A DNA stretch of 64,000 nucleotides from Acanthaster planci. Its lineage: Eukaryota; Echinodermata; Asteroidea; Valvatida; Acanthasteridae. The position numbers and the translations under genes were made by a program. Positions 37,801-52,800 of this stretch are shown piece by piece (the stretch's first letter is position 1; every line of letters begins with the position of its first letter). The notes under the pieces were generated by a model. The model did not search any database. It was not told the origin of the DNA and was given only the letters and a program-made list of their open reading frames with translations. The DNA lies in assembly GCF_001949145.1 (NCBI RefSeq), contig NW_019091362.1:3582430-3646429 (forward strand). Direction: 5' to 3'.

Positions 37801-40800
37801 TTTATGGGTACATCTAGCTGTGCAGGGAAAAATAAGATTAATTTTGACCTGTGGAAGCTTTGAGTACTTGAGCGTGGCAGGAGGGCACAGATGCGGAAAT
37901 GGCTTGTTTTTTTATCATGATTTATTTCATGAAAGTCTTGTTTATTCATGATTGCCTTATTAGTTTTTTGTTGATGGTATAAAGTCCCTCAAAGGCTTCA
38001 GGCTTGAACTGAAGAAGAAAAAAATCACATTTCGAGAAAGACCATGCACAAACCCATAAGAACAATTTTGGGGTGGAAAACCCAATCAGTTAGGTAAGGA
38101 CTTGTCTTGGGAAGAGTGGAAAGATTCAACAGTCAATCTGACCAAATTTTCCTTTCCGTGGGGATGAAGTGGGAGTGTAGAGTTGGTTGTAGGAGGATGG
38201 AGTTCCTATGAGCCTGGAGCTGGACCGAGAGAGGGCGCAATTTTCTCAGCAATGGAGGCTCCTGTGGTTGGAACTGAACTTAGCTGGTTTACGAATGCCA
38301 AACTAACTCATTCGTTACAGTCCCATGACTACCAAGCACTCCTGACCAATATGGCTCCGTTCAACCTATGAGGGGGTAGTTCTGCTTGAGGTAGATATCA
38401 CTATAGGTAGTGTTATTCTCTACAAAAACCCTGAATTTGTGTTTCTACTGGTTAACAGTTGCCCCTAGTCAGAATATGGAGGGATCACTTATTTTCATCA
38501 ATTTGTGAGCAACATTTTGATCAGATTTTTACACTGTTTGACAACTAGTTAATTTTCTTTTTGCCCTAGGGGGTGTAATCAACTCATCTGATTGTTGCTT
38601 TTGAGAATAAATTGTCTTTTGGCCTTGGAGGCATGCTGGTGCCAGCTTAATGTTATCTTTTCCCTGATGAATTTATTGGTCAGAACATTTATATGAACTG
38701 TTTAAAGATGTCATCTTTTTTCCTCCAAAGAGCAGCAACTATGTAAGAACTCACTCTTTGCTTGTTGGAATTAATGTGCAAGCAGTACATCACGATTTAA
38801 ATTTAACACTGTGAATTGGGGCAGGAAATTTTGTGAAGAGAGTTTAACATTTGCACTCACATTTCACCGGGCATGAAAATGATTTTCTGCCCGTGTGAAA
38901 ACGTGTCAAAATCTTTTCCCATTTGTGTGAAAATCCATTACAATTCTTTCCCCGCTTGTGGGAAAATCTGTGGAAATCTTTTTTCCACTTTGAGATTAAC
39001 TTTGGCAACAAATTTGAAAACCTGCAAAGTTTCTGAGAAATCCATTGCTTTAATTAACATTTTCCACCAACAATGTGCAAGTATGATCCATTCTTTTTTC
39101 ATTAATACGTCCCCCCTTGGGGCATCCATTTTGCTCTTGTTTGTACAGGAAATCATTCTAGTGATGTTCTTCAGCTGTGAGTACCTCATCCGTATGTGGT
39201 CGGCAGGCTGCCGCCAACAGTACCAGGGCCTAAGGGGGCGATTCAAGTTTGCTAGAAAGCCCATCTTAATAATAGGTAAGGAGTACTGGATGTGTCATTG
39301 AATCTCACTGCAACTTATTCATCTCCATGCATCCATGTACGTAGATCCTGAAGGTATTGTAGGGGCATTGCAAGATCACTGTTGTACTGTGTAATGTACA
39401 TGTACATGTAGATGGGAATGCTGCCTGTTGGTAAGGGTTGGTGACTTGCAATCAGAGGGTCAAGGGTTCAAATCCAGTTACTGGTCATGTGATGCAGCCC
39501 TGAGGAAGTCCCCTTACCCTCACTTGCCCTTCTTCTCCTCTTGAGAGTGTGAATAGCTACCGGTGGTCAATGGGCAGTGGAATCGTTCTCAATTGTTCCA
39601 TGCACAGGAAACAAGAAAAAAGAAATCTGGCCCGATATGAACCATATGATTGGCTCCAGATAGATTTTTACTTTTATATTGCACAGAGATCCAAATGTCT
39701 GGCATTATGTTTACATTAGAGGCTGTGGCACCATCAGGATGGTTTTAAAACACCAAGTGCTCGAATTATTCAGGCGTTAGCTAATTGGTCGCCTTCAAGA
39801 GATTCTGTGTTTCGGTTGCAGTGCACACATACAATATGTATAAGCATCAAGGGCTTAATTTTCCCAGGGAAGAATTTCTTTAACGTGTGGCACAGCATTG
39901 CTTTATCTTAGGGCAAAAAGGCAAAATCTCATGAGTGCGCGTACACGTTGCTTTGTGCAGTCAGTAAAGATCTAGGAAAGTGGGATGCATAGAAAATAAA
40001 CATGTACATTAAGTTTGAAAGGCTAATTGAAAGTAGAACTGAATTATCTACAGTTTGCACCATAGTTTACCATTGCCACCCAAAGTAGTCATTCTAATGT
40101 ATGATTCTTCCTAAAATGTGCTGTACAAATACCCAAATTTAATGTACACATCTCATTTCATGTTCATCTCCAATCATGGTGAGACTAATCTCATACCAAT
40201 TAAGATTTGTTATCACTTTCCCCCCCCCATCTGTTTGGGTAAAGCCTTGGGACATTCTCAATTACTCAAGAAAAACAGGGATGTCACACATTATACATGT
40301 GCCTTCCCATCCAACTAATTGGGTGAAGTCCCCTGTCCTACCGTCCACAAACTTAGACCCTTTTTCCCAATATGAAAACACGTGCCAGACATCAGACAGA
40401 GAAGGCCGAGTCATTTCGTACCCAATCAATGCCCAATCAATTACATGCACAATGAACCGGACAACCACCCACTGAAAGAAAAACACCATTACATGATTAA
40501 GGCATTTAAGGTTACATATTAGGTGTAACCTTGCCTCCACTTTAAGAGCGTAACAAGCGCTTATATGGACACAGCGCCAGCTGATTCAATTTTGTTACGG
40601 GTGATGCAACCACTGCCTGGTTGGGAAGTCAGTACGTACTGGGGAGGGCTACGGTAGGTTGGGTGTGGAAATTCATTTCTGTGCATAATAAGGAAGTCCA
40701 ACTTTAAATTTCACAGTTGTTCCAGTTTTACACATTCAAGATAAAAGAGCAACAATATCAAAACAACAATATCCTGACATCCCATGAATTTTATCAATTA

Positions 40801-43800
40801 ATCCACAGAAGCCAGTCTTTCAATGTACCGACAAGTGTGAGACTTGGCCATTGCACACTCGTGTACACTTAAACATTCTCATACAAAGCAGACATTTTCA
40901 TTATTTTTTCTCCTGTGTTCTAAGAAAAAATGCCAATGTCATTCTTAGCTACAGATCCATGCTGTTTGGGCAATGAAAACCGTTTGCTGGGGCAGCTTTG
41001 TTGCAGATACTGCCAATGTCTCCTGATGAACTGACAGGCATTTTGTCACCTGTGCGCACACTGCAAACAAAATTTTTAACTCTCACTTTTGAGCCACTGT
41101 TTGTAATGCAGTTAACCTTTGCTAAAAGTCACGGTCAAAGGAAACTAACATCTGTTACGATCTCACAGAGATATGATTAGAGCAAATAGACTAATGCCTA
41201 TGTTAAATAATAAACATTGACTTTGCCTACGACTGTCAGATTTCTGGAAGAGAGTTCAGAGGAGATAGAGATATCCCCTACAGTACACTGACTCTGTCTC
41301 ACAAATGAGGAACAAATCCAATAAGTTTATATTTGATATGTGAGACGATAGCATTAAATGTTCAAATGGCAACAGGGATTGAGTGACTTGGACTGAAGAA
41401 GCAGTATGGAGGCTGGTTTGATTGATGAGCCCTTTTAGTTAATAGAAAAACTCAATACTCTTGCAAACCTGACATTGCTGTGGAGCCCTCTCCGGACCAT
41501 CGGAGGATGGGAAAAAAAGACACAGCAAAGAATCCTTGTCTATAGGTCATAGCAATGCCGATCTAGCTGAGCCTGGGGTCAAGCCTGATGCTGGTCTCTC
41601 TGTGCGCACCAAGAAGAAAGAGAAAAGCAGAATCAGTGGCATCAGCATTGGAAGTAATCAAAGTTTTTGATATGATTGAATTCTTCAAGGAGGAAAGAAT
41701 GAATGAACCAAGTCATGTCAGTTAGACTCTGCCCCGAATAAACACCACATTGCATGATAGTTTCTCCATACTTACCAGTCCAAATCAAGGTACTTACTCA
41801 AACAATTTAAGCAAGAGTGTGTGAGTCCTCATTTTTCAAAGTACACAAAGCATTGAAGTTGAGGCTCTGAGCCTGCAACTGTTTTATCACTTCAAGGCCT
41901 TCATTACTAGTTATTGTCCACATTGTAGTGGACTATGGCCCAGCAAGTTTGTCTGTAGTATTCACATGATTACAGTGCATGCGATTGTTCATATAGTGAT
42001 TGTTCATAATTATGTACATGTGCATGCATGTACACCCAGCACGATTTGTGACAGGACACCCCCATATCCCAGTCCCTCCCCAAAGAATTCCTTTATATTT
42101 GCTTGGATATTTGAAATATACTGGAAACATGGTGGTTGAAGCTCCCCAGTGTCATATATCTTGAAACAAAAGACGCCCAAAAGAATTACATCGTACTGAT
42201 GTGAAAAGAATAGCTTCCTTTTTTCAGTTTTCTGGAAAAGTGATGTTGTAGCTTGGATACCAACAACAGAATGTTGATCGAAACCCTCTAAAATGTTCAT
42301 CTGGAAATAAACATGTACCCTGAAGTATGAATACAATTCTAACTTTGAATTTAGCTAAGTTCACAGCATTTGGCATCTCAATGGGAAAGTTTTATAGACA
42401 CAGGAAATAAGTTGAAAACGTGGCCCGATGTAAATGTACTCTTATTAAAAGAATGTACATACAGTTGCACCTAAGACAATGCAGCTACTAGGTGTCTACC
42501 ACGGACTAGCAGGGAGCTCCCTGGAAATCTGCAACTGGTCCATATAAATTTGTGCTTGGCATCACCATCTCCATGAGTATCATGAAATAAAAGTTTTTAA
42601 AGTTGTGATGCTCGTTGCAAGCTTCTATAATCCCCCCATTTTGTAGGGGTATGGCAGCTGCTGATTGCCCACCAACACACAGGGATTGTCACCAAAGTTC
42701 CTCCATTTCAAAGCAATGTTTCCTTTTTGTGCCTTTCATCAACAGGGAAGTGGCATGTGACACGTCTCAAATGTTGTAATGATTGTTTATTTGGCATGAG
42801 ATGAACAGTACGTCTGAAACGGGCCAAACTGTCCTGAAGAGATGTGAAAAGAGAAGACAATGAAGAGCCTGTTTGTTTCACTCAGATCTGGATCTTGATC
42901 AGTTATCCAAAAGCTGGTTCACCATTAGGCGGGTTTTGGTGTCAGTAAACCGACATCGTATCACTGATCCTGATCTGGATCTGTGTGAAACAAACTGGCC
43001 CGTCGATTGAAGAAACATCCAGTTTAAGCTGGTTCACCCATTAGGCGGGTTTTGGTGTCAGTAAACCAACATTGGATCACTGATCCTGATCCGGATCTGT
43101 GTGAAACAAACTGGCCCGTCGATTGAAGAAACGTCCAGTTTAAGCTGGTTCACCATTAGGCAGGTTTTGGTGTCAGTAAACCAACATCGGATCACTGATC
43201 CTGATCCGGATCTGTGTGAAACAAACTGGCCCGTTGATTGAAGAAATGTCCAGTTTTACTTACATTCAGCACAAAACATTAAGACTCTGAGAGTGCTTTT
43301 GTTGAACTCTTGTACGGTTCTTCAAACAACTGTCTTGTTTGTGTGGGATGGAGCATGCAGCGGAAGCTCCAAATCAAACACAAGTGGGACTGTACTGTGG
43401 GGGGGGGGGAAGGCCTTGCTACCTCAGCACATCCTTGAGCTTGATCACCCTGCAATTTCAAAGCAATCTGGCGGGGCGGACATCCCAGAGAGCACTGTAG
43501 AGCACTTGGCATTCTAAATCACTCATCAGGGATGCAAAACAAAAAACTCCAGCAAGCAGACGAGATGAAATGAGACAAGGAAATACAGAGATCAACAGTG
43601 GTCCGAAGACCTGTAGGTCTGTCTGGTTTCTTCATTTGCCCAAACAAGTGAATTTTTCCATTAATCAGCTGGGGGCACAGATGTGTCATGTGGAATTGAA
43701 ATTGATGGAGAATGGCGTGCGTTTGGGTGTGAAGGAAGAAAAACCTCTCATCAAAATACAGAACACTGTGATTTCTCCATCTCTGTGTTACTGTACAGTT

Positions 43801-46800
43801 GCAATCTGTTTGGCTACCTCATGCAGATTACGCCTTCATGGTATGGGTAGCTACTAAATTTTCATGTTGGCAAGCTTGATGAGGTGGTCGATGTCCAGAG
43901 TATGTACCTGCAGATGAGACAAAGATTCCATTCTGTGAGCGAAGATAGTTGTTAAGTTTGTATCGTGCTGTAAATAAATAGTGTCTAGCTAGTCAAGTGT
44001 TTGATGATTGTAACAGATAGGTTTTATTAATAGTGGCATTGGTTTCATTGTAGATGTAGATAGTACATGTACAGAGACTAGCTCTGGTTCCTTTGTGGTC
44101 CAGTGCTGCACTGGGCTTCTTGTGTAGTCATGGTGCACCAACCACCCACTGGCCTTTGGGTCTTTTCAATATTTCCTGTGCCTTTTAGCCATCAGTGTAT
44201 TGGTGCTGGTTTGATTGAACATGAGGACATAAGGACATGAGGACAAGCACAGTTGTTATCCCATCTGTGTACATGGCTTCTTGTCCATTTGTCTTTTTTT
44301 TTGGTGGGGGGAGGGTCCTGGATCGGTCAAATTTTTGTTAAAATTTAAACAGCTCAGCCGTTCTGTGGCATTCATATAGTACACATACCGGTAGCGCCCG
44401 ACTTTGTCACTTGAAATGCTCTACTGCATTGCCATCAGTGTTTGTGCAGTTTAATTGACTTTAAAAGGTTGCAAGGCGTTGTCTTTAAACGTCGGGAGTT
44501 AATGGAACATTTGACAGATTCCGCAGGATGTCAAAAAGTCAATGCATGGCAATTGGTTAGCTGATTGAACATTTTGAGTAAGAAAAGGCAGTTGCATGCG
44601 TACAAGTTCTATAATTTAGGCCATTCTGACAATAATCTTGCTGGGTAGAGGACTGGTATGCCGGAAATCAGAATGATGTGCAACACCAATTCCTTACTAG
44701 CCTGGAAATGTTAAAAAAAAAAAAAACAGACATGCATTTGGGACCATTATGAAAGTGTAGGCCTGTTCTGGTTAAACAGCATGCTGTGTTTGTTCCAGAA
44801 TTGTAAAAAGCAAACAAACAAACAAACACCCCAACAAGAACTGCTTCAAACTGCTTGTTGTCAATAAATTGGAATAGTTGAGAAGGCCTGCTACTGGACA
44901 TTTCAGTCGTAGCTGGGTCTGCTCAATGGCCTTCGAGAAAGATTCTGCCAGGATTGAGTCTTCAGGCTTTCTTAGCTGTTCTCTAGTATCGTTTTCAGGA
45001 CCAGAGGTGACTTAAATGCAGAAGTAACTATGCTGATTAAAACTGACTGGTTCTTGTTATAGCGGGCAATATTTCTTCCCAGTAGAGATAGATTATTGCG
45101 AGTTAAAAGTGTTTTGTTCTCTTTGTCCAACAGCAGGCATATGTTCTCTTCCCCATCCAGTTTCATGGTTAACACGTCATTTTGCAAATAATGATATTGA
45201 GTATCATCTCTGCCTGCGTGTGGGACCTCTCGGCTGGATTTTATCAATGGGATGGGATGGCGTTGAATGTATACTGTGTGTTCATCTTGAGCCTGAAAAG
45301 TATCATGCACAGTCAGTCATTAATATGCATGTTCCGGTGGGGGGAGGGATTAAATCCAAGACATTCTAACCTAGCGAACTTTTGATCCCTGAGGGACCCC
45401 ACATTACATGTATCTGACAAGTTAAGAATCAGTGTCTCCACTGCCCGCCCTGGAGTCTGGTCATGTCTGCCTCAGGTCATGTGGAGATAAGATATCGTGT
45501 CCAGATAAAAAACAGGACAGTGCACCATCGTGGCCATGTCATTTCTCCTCTTCATTTTCACATCACGATGGAATACGATGTATTGGGTTATACCGTGAGT
45601 TGCTTGGCAGTTAACAACTGTTGCCTGCAGTGTAGGGGTCTATGGTGATTTGTACACCCGAGGGTGCCATTTGTCCCCAAGGGTGTACGAAACCCATGGA
45701 TCCCGTCACCACAGGCAACAATTGCTTTGTTATACCATAGTCATAGATTATACTGGAACAGTCTTATGTGTAATATATGCATATTTGATTGCACGACAAA
45801 TTAAAACACTTTGACAAATTGAAACACTTGAACAGCAGGTTAGATATCAAATCACAAGGAAACTTAATGATTGTGATGTCCTTGTTGACCTGTGTTTTTT
45901 TGGGGGGGATGAAGGAGAAATCTAGGATTATAACGAACTGGTTAATTAGAGAAATCAGGATTCATACAGCACTGGAGGTTTTGTCAACTGGTTCAATTTC
46001 AAGACATTTTGTACACCAAATTCCTCGGAGAAATATTGACAAGATTGAAGAGCAGATGAAAAGAGACAATGGTATGAGAGTTTTATGTAAACAGCAATGG
46101 TGATGCAGCAGAGACAGTGATCAGAGCACACACTGTGTTCCATGAGTATAGCTGGGCGCCCAAACAGAAGCTTAATAGCCCAGGGGGCTCTGTTATGGTC
46201 TGAGCGAAGAGAGTAGCACATGCGAATGCACACCGTGCTTCAATGTCCCCCACACAGAGCACATCTCCTACAATAAGTTGTGCATAATTCCACCACGGCT
46301 ATCCACCCTCATACCCAAGATTACACAATTACATGTACAACGCAGTAGACACGATGTATCAACTGTGGGAAAGATCACCATTATCCATCATTTTTGTGGC
46401 CTGACAACATCACCAGTGCACTCGACAGGTGAATGATACATGTGCGCTTGTAGCATATCACGTTATCAATTCGTAACCAATGAAAATTCACTATACATTC
46501 ACATCTATAATCGTGGTATAACATTTTAGAATATTATCTGGTCCCTAACCATGTGGAACAATTTTACGAATATGTGGTTGACAGATTTTCTTTTAAAGAG
46601 TGATCAATGTTACATTCACTTTTTGGGTGTTCAAAGAATTATCATTACTTCAAAGGCTTATCCATTGTTAGACATTAAAGTGGTTTAACTAACAGCCAAC
46701 CAGTGACCTTTTAAAGGTTTGGTGTTCGTTTTTATTCAGTTTAGAACTCCATTTGTCTTAATGACCTGTAGTTTTTCTTTTACACCAGACACATGGATAG

Positions 46801-49800
46801 CCAACCAACAGCCTGTGCATTTTAGACAAGTTTTCCTTTTTCACAATTTAACTGGAGCAACTCAAACTGATAGCGCCCCTTGTATCTGACCTACTAGCAC
46901 ATGGCGTCTACAGTGATAAATAGATGCATTTATATTCATCAAAAAGCGGTGTGCTTGTTACGGGGAGGGACGTATACACTGATGAATACAAAGTACTTTC
47001 AATTTCAGCTTGGATGGAAAACTGTAGCAAGGATCTTCCTGTTTTTTAGCACATGTGACTAACAGCAGCTAGGATTATTTCGTTTCAGCTATAGGAGTCT
47101 CCGCAGTCACACCGTGTGGGATTGACAAGGTCCTGTGCCCAATTTCATTGTGCTGCTTAGCACATGATTTCATGCTTACAGAGGCTCCACGTATTTCATG
47201 AAGCCTGTAAGCAGTAAGCACAGCCAAAGGCATGCTAACGTCAGAGGAAAAATTCGCTTAAACTTAGTGATGTAACAATAGAAATCCCTGTGCGTGTACA
47301 ACTGGTAGCACAACAACGCCAAGCACCGCACTGAAATAGTTCTTACGGTTAGCAAATTTTTTGCTTAAGTTAGCACGACTTTTCTGCTAACTATTAAGCA
47401 GCTCCGTGAAATTGGGTCGGGGGGGGGTCGGGTGCTGTGGCTGATTGAAAACAACCACTCCTTGAGATAATGCTTAAGTTTATTCTTTTTGATTTTTTTA
47501 CTTTTTCGCATTTTTGTGCATACTCTTCGTCCGCCAGCTAGAGAGGGTCCGTCAAGAAAATTGTGATCATGACGTCATCAGGTGTCACGTGACAGGGCAT
47601 TTAATGATGCAAACTTTGAAGCCCTATATCTCCTGAAGTAAATATCCCATTGATATGAAACTTTGCAAATATCTGATGTATGATAGACGAAAATTGACCT
47701 CATGGGAGGATGGCATCATCAGTTGACAAGTCACGAGACATGAAAGGTGCATCCTTTAAAGCCCTATATCTCCAAAAGTACATGTCCCAGCAGGTTGAAA
47801 CTTTGCAGATATGCAATCATGACGATGGCATTTTCATTGAAAAGCTCGGAAATGTGAAAAAGCCCTATGTTATGTTGCAAACAGACAAAGAAGCTCTCGT
47901 TTCAGCTTCCTTTCTTTTCCGGATTTTATGACCTCTCTTGTGTATATGTTTTTCCATAAACTGTTGTTTTGTATAGATGTGAGTGTAACACTGCAAGTTT
48001 ATTTACATGTACGCTCCCAGTGAAACAAAAATTAAATATACTGGTCGTATCAAACTCATTTATGCTTTCAAGCAGCAAAATCTCTTGTACTTGGCAACCT
48101 TTTTAGTCTGAATGTGTTATTTAATTGCATTCTTGATCTCTCCAGAGTGGTCCGTGCTTGAAATCCAACACAGACAAGTCCTGTATTTTCGTGCTGTGTA
48201 TTATGCTGTTCAGTTGAAAAGCACCCTAATCAACTGCATACACTGAAATGTGAACGAGAAACCTCTCCAGCAGTGGATTGGTGCACCGTCATTACGGAAA
48301 TTGTCGTTACCCTGGAGGTTTCAAATCACCTCGTTGTGAAAATTGGAGGCCATAGTGGGATGACTATAATGACATTACCAGTGATGGAGTCAGCCATCAT
48401 CAACTAGGGCCAATTTTTTTTTAATTATTAGGGAGGGGTAACAAGGAGAAGGGGAGGGGATAGACGTTGACCAGAGTGTCCATGTCTCCAGTTTCTTTTC
48501 CTGTGTGTTCCCTCCCCAATCACACCATTGCACGGATAGCTATTTTGAACCAGTTTTCACAGATCGGCTGATGGTTTGTTTTGGGATAACAGTTTGCACC
48601 TACAATCCTGGACAAAATTGTTGGGACACTTGGCAGTAGCCGTACACTCTCCAGCCCCCTTCCTCACTCCCCCGGTCAATGTTGTCATGTCCAGCCGGAG
48701 CGTAGACCACTCGCATAGACCCAACAATGAATGGGAGTCTGGGAGTTGGAGGCCCAACGAGATTTGTCCAGGATTGTCTGAATTGGTTCATAGTTGAGCA
48801 TGTGCATACCATGCCATTCAGGGGGTGTCTTATGTGGCGTCGTTTTCAGAACACAAACGTTGAAAATATGAAGATATATAATGGCTGCATCGTACAATTA
48901 AAAAAGGGAATATCAATATCTAGTTTTGTACTGTGTAACCACAGCAAAATATGGTGTCAGGGTAGGCAAGTCTATTATGGGAAAACAATCTCAAGGCATT
49001 TTTAGGGATACAGTTTCGTGGCATGATGTATGCTTTGCAGAGTATATGTTTTTAGGAGTGTATCGTATACGATGCACCATAGCATTTTGCGGGTTTTTTG
49101 TACAAAATAGATTTCTCTTATAAACACAGACTGTCCATTTAGGACTGGACACACCATTAAATTGTGTGACATTTCTTATTTTTAGTTATTCAATCAATTT
49201 GTTGAGAAATGCAATGATGATCCATGAAAACCGAAAAAAAAAAAGAGACAGGGAGAGACTCAAGTTCTTTAATATGTTTTGTGGCTCAATGTTGGAAATG
49301 TGCCTTTTGTGTATTGCACGTGCATGCCCTGTTATTTTAGAGCGTGCTAAGTGCTCTATTGGGTGAGGGTAGAGATAGTTACACAATCATGACTAGTGCT
49401 TGTGATGTTTTGAGGGTGAATTCAGCACGTTTGATGTTCATTTTAAGTTAACGTTAATTCCAATCGGCCAAAGCAGGAATTTTTTTCGCACACTCTATGT
49501 GACCGGACCCTCCCCACACAAACAGGCATGGGTAAACCCAGACTCCCCTGCTGGACAAAATTGTTGGGACACTTGGCAGTAGCCATACGCTCTGCAGCCC
49601 CCTTCCCACTATGCCCACTCCCCCAGTCAATATTGTCTTGTCCAGCCGGAGCGCAGACCGCGTGCATAGACCCAACATTGAAGGGGGTCTGGGGGTTGGA
49701 GGCCCAACGAGATCTGTTCGGTAGCTGCTGGCTCTGAATTGCCCATTTAATCAGCAAGGTAGGTTTGATAGGACCAGCTCTCTATAATCAAAGGCCAACT

Positions 49801-52800
49801 CATACTCCAAAGACCAGGTGATAGACACCCTCCTAATAATCTAGTCCAGCTTTCGTACCAGTCTTGATTACGGATTGGAGAAAACATCTGTTTCTCTTTG
49901 AGTTTTTGATCTTAATCTCGAATTAATTATCATGCTTATGAATATTTTCGTATGTCTGCAGAAAGTACAAACAGTTATGAAAAAATGAGCTCTTTTTTAT
50001 TTAATGGAAAATTCAGAATAACCAAATGAATATGCTAGAAAGAATAACAGAACATGTATATAAATCCATACCAATAGACCACAAGTAACGTGACAAACAC
50101 AAACAATGGGCAAATTTCACTCATTGAACATGCAAGACTATATATTGGTGTATCTGTCATTGTTACCAATGGCAGAGAATCCCTTAAAGAGGAATGTTCT
50201 AATGCTGGCAAAGAGCTTTTAATGAACTCACTAAAACCTTTCGTAAGGGTTCTCTAGATTACTAATTTCACTTTGGAAATTTCCCGTCATTGTTCAGGCA
50301 CACTGTGTGTATGTTTCATGTATTCATCTCTGTTGGCACAGAAGACAGTGGACTTTTTAAGCCTTGGTCTAAAGTGTATCAACCACTATCACGATAATTT
50401 CTCTGACAAGCTGCGTCTTGCCCTTTAATTCACTTAAACATCAGTCAGGGCTCACGGCAGCATTTGTCAGGTCGTGTATCACACTCTTTGGAATTGCTCA
50501 GGGCCATATCAGACATTTGCATGCCGCCTTTGAACTCATGACAACCGATCGGTTATTTCTCTGTGTAGGTTGGACGTCTATCCAGTTCCTTTGGTAGTAG
50601 GTAGCCAAGGGGCTTTGTGGAGTCTATATGGTTTGCCGCTATCGTTGCTCAGGGATGACATACAGTATAACTATATCATATGGCAGGCTTATTTAAGTGC
50701 CCAGATAAAGCTGGAAGTACATACATTTATTTATTTATTGCCTGCTTGCTCAAGTAGAGTGGATATGGATTGAATATAGTAAAATATACCATCAGATTGT
50801 GGAACTGTTAAATTTCTATTCAGTGCTGATATTTCAGTCATATATCATTCGCTTTATTGCTTCCTTTTGGTTTTGGGGGTTGTTAATTTGACAAAGTTTA
50901 AGGAGTGGAAGTAGAATTATATTAATTTGTTTTTTTTGGAGTTGTGAAAGCAGTGAATTTTTTGGCTGGCAGTCATGATGTAGTTCTGTGGAAAAAAATA
51001 TGTTAGCCTGCTTGAAGTATGGCGGACACAATAGGAGGCCCTATTTAGTTTGGGCAAAATCTCTTAGGTTTGCTCCAAATTTAATCCACTTTGAATTGTG
51101 CCCGCGTATTAGCCCATTGTACTTTAGAGAAGCTAATTCTGGCTGGAAGACTATAATTGTCTTTTTGAGCACTGTAGGGGTTTTATGGGAGAAATTTATA
51201 CTCTTGAATTGGTGTTGAAAGTGAGCAAGATTTTTCCATCTTTCAATGAAGTCAAAGAGAACTTTTAAAAGTTACAACACAACTTTGAAATGTGTCCTGC
51301 GAATTAACTCATGTGGCTAGAAGCCACATTCAGGAAGGATGGTTGAGTTTCATTGCAGTGCCAAATCCTTGCTGTCAGGTCAGATTCTTGCTCACTAAAG
51401 ATCTGCCCCTCTCCATCTCTAGCTGCTGCCATCCTTTCTAAATGCTGACTAACCAGCGTACATTTAGAGCTTTGGTTGAAACGTGGATGTTGACAGTCCA
51501 TGTGGCCCTCTGTCAAATGGCAAGAGTAATTGGTTTGCCCTGTTCGCATATTTCTCTGTTGGTTCATGTCACTGTTGTAAGCTGTTCACAGTTTATGCTG
51601 CCTGTAATTGCCCACTGGCCAGACATTTGAACCTCATCAAGTGGAAACATTCAGGTCTTAAAGGGCCATGTAATGAAATATTCTACTAAATCCTCAAAAT
51701 TACGCCTGTATGTTCAGCTTTTGTTTTGCTATTTTTATCTGTTTTAGGGACCTTTTTGGGGGGTTTATTCTAATGTGAATTTGCATTATTCATGAGCAAA
51801 GTGTGGTGTAATAAGAGGCACTGAACCTCAATGTTGCATTGATTTATGCTGAAAATTGCCAGATTTTTTTTACTGTTGTATTAGTATATGGCAACAAGCA
51901 AGTGAGCAAGGCTTTCTCAGAAGTGCTTTCAAAGAGCAAATTTGGGTTAAAAATTTGAACATCAGTGAAAACATGCAAAGTTAACAGTGTCCCCCTGGAT
52001 TTCATCACTCTAACAGTGCCCTCACTTGTCTGGCAAAGCTCAATTTTTCATGTTTAGAAAGGTCACTTTATAGTTTACGTTTCTTGAAACAGATTTCATG
52101 CATTGACGAAGAGTTTCAACATGAACAAAAAGGGATTCTAAGAAAAATTCATTGCATTGATTCTTTATTGTGCCAGCCTCTACAATCAAACAGCAAGGAA
52201 TGCCGATTGAACTCTGAAGCTCTGGTAAACTTCTGCACTTGGTGGTTTGTATGCCGATCTTTATTTGGGGCTGTTGAAAGTCTCATAACTTGGCACGGTT
52301 TTATAGTGAGATAAGGAAGTTAAACCCAATGCAGTTCCAGCTAGCTCCCACTGCATCCCCCAAACTTGCAAGGCCTTTCTTTTCATGATCAGTATATTGG
52401 CTAAGAACTTCTCAATTTTGCACCTGTAAAAAGGTCTCAGATCAAGTCCCCATCTGTGCGTATGTCTGCCAGTAACACAGAGAAAGACTCCCCTTTAAAC
52501 TCTAAATGGGTTCATTCTGATTGCACTGGAAAGTAACGAGGAAGAATCGTTAACTAGCAAAATCAAAGACATCAAAACAAACCTGAAATGAAGAAGCGGG
52601 TCTCACAAAATTGGTCAGGGGTCAGGACTGCTTTGGCTGGTATTGAAAAACTCTTGCTAATAGTGCACACCTGTACTGTTCTTGTAGGAAAAATAATGCG
52701 CAATGGAGATCTGCCCTCATTGATGAAGGCAAGCCATACCCTGGCTTTTGAGTTTAAATTTGTTGCTGTGAGTCCCAACAATTTCACCTTTCTTGCAGCC

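Noticed and set aside
42911-43256. CRISPR array
   Set aside because: Units of 115 bp are adjacent with no spacers, and the DNA is eukaryotic.
49293-49330. A Trp-Lys-Cys block as the missing first channel exon
   Set aside because: It lies downstream of the S1 and S2 exons, has no matching phase-2 donor, and the flanking residues do not resemble the KCNQ N-terminal end.
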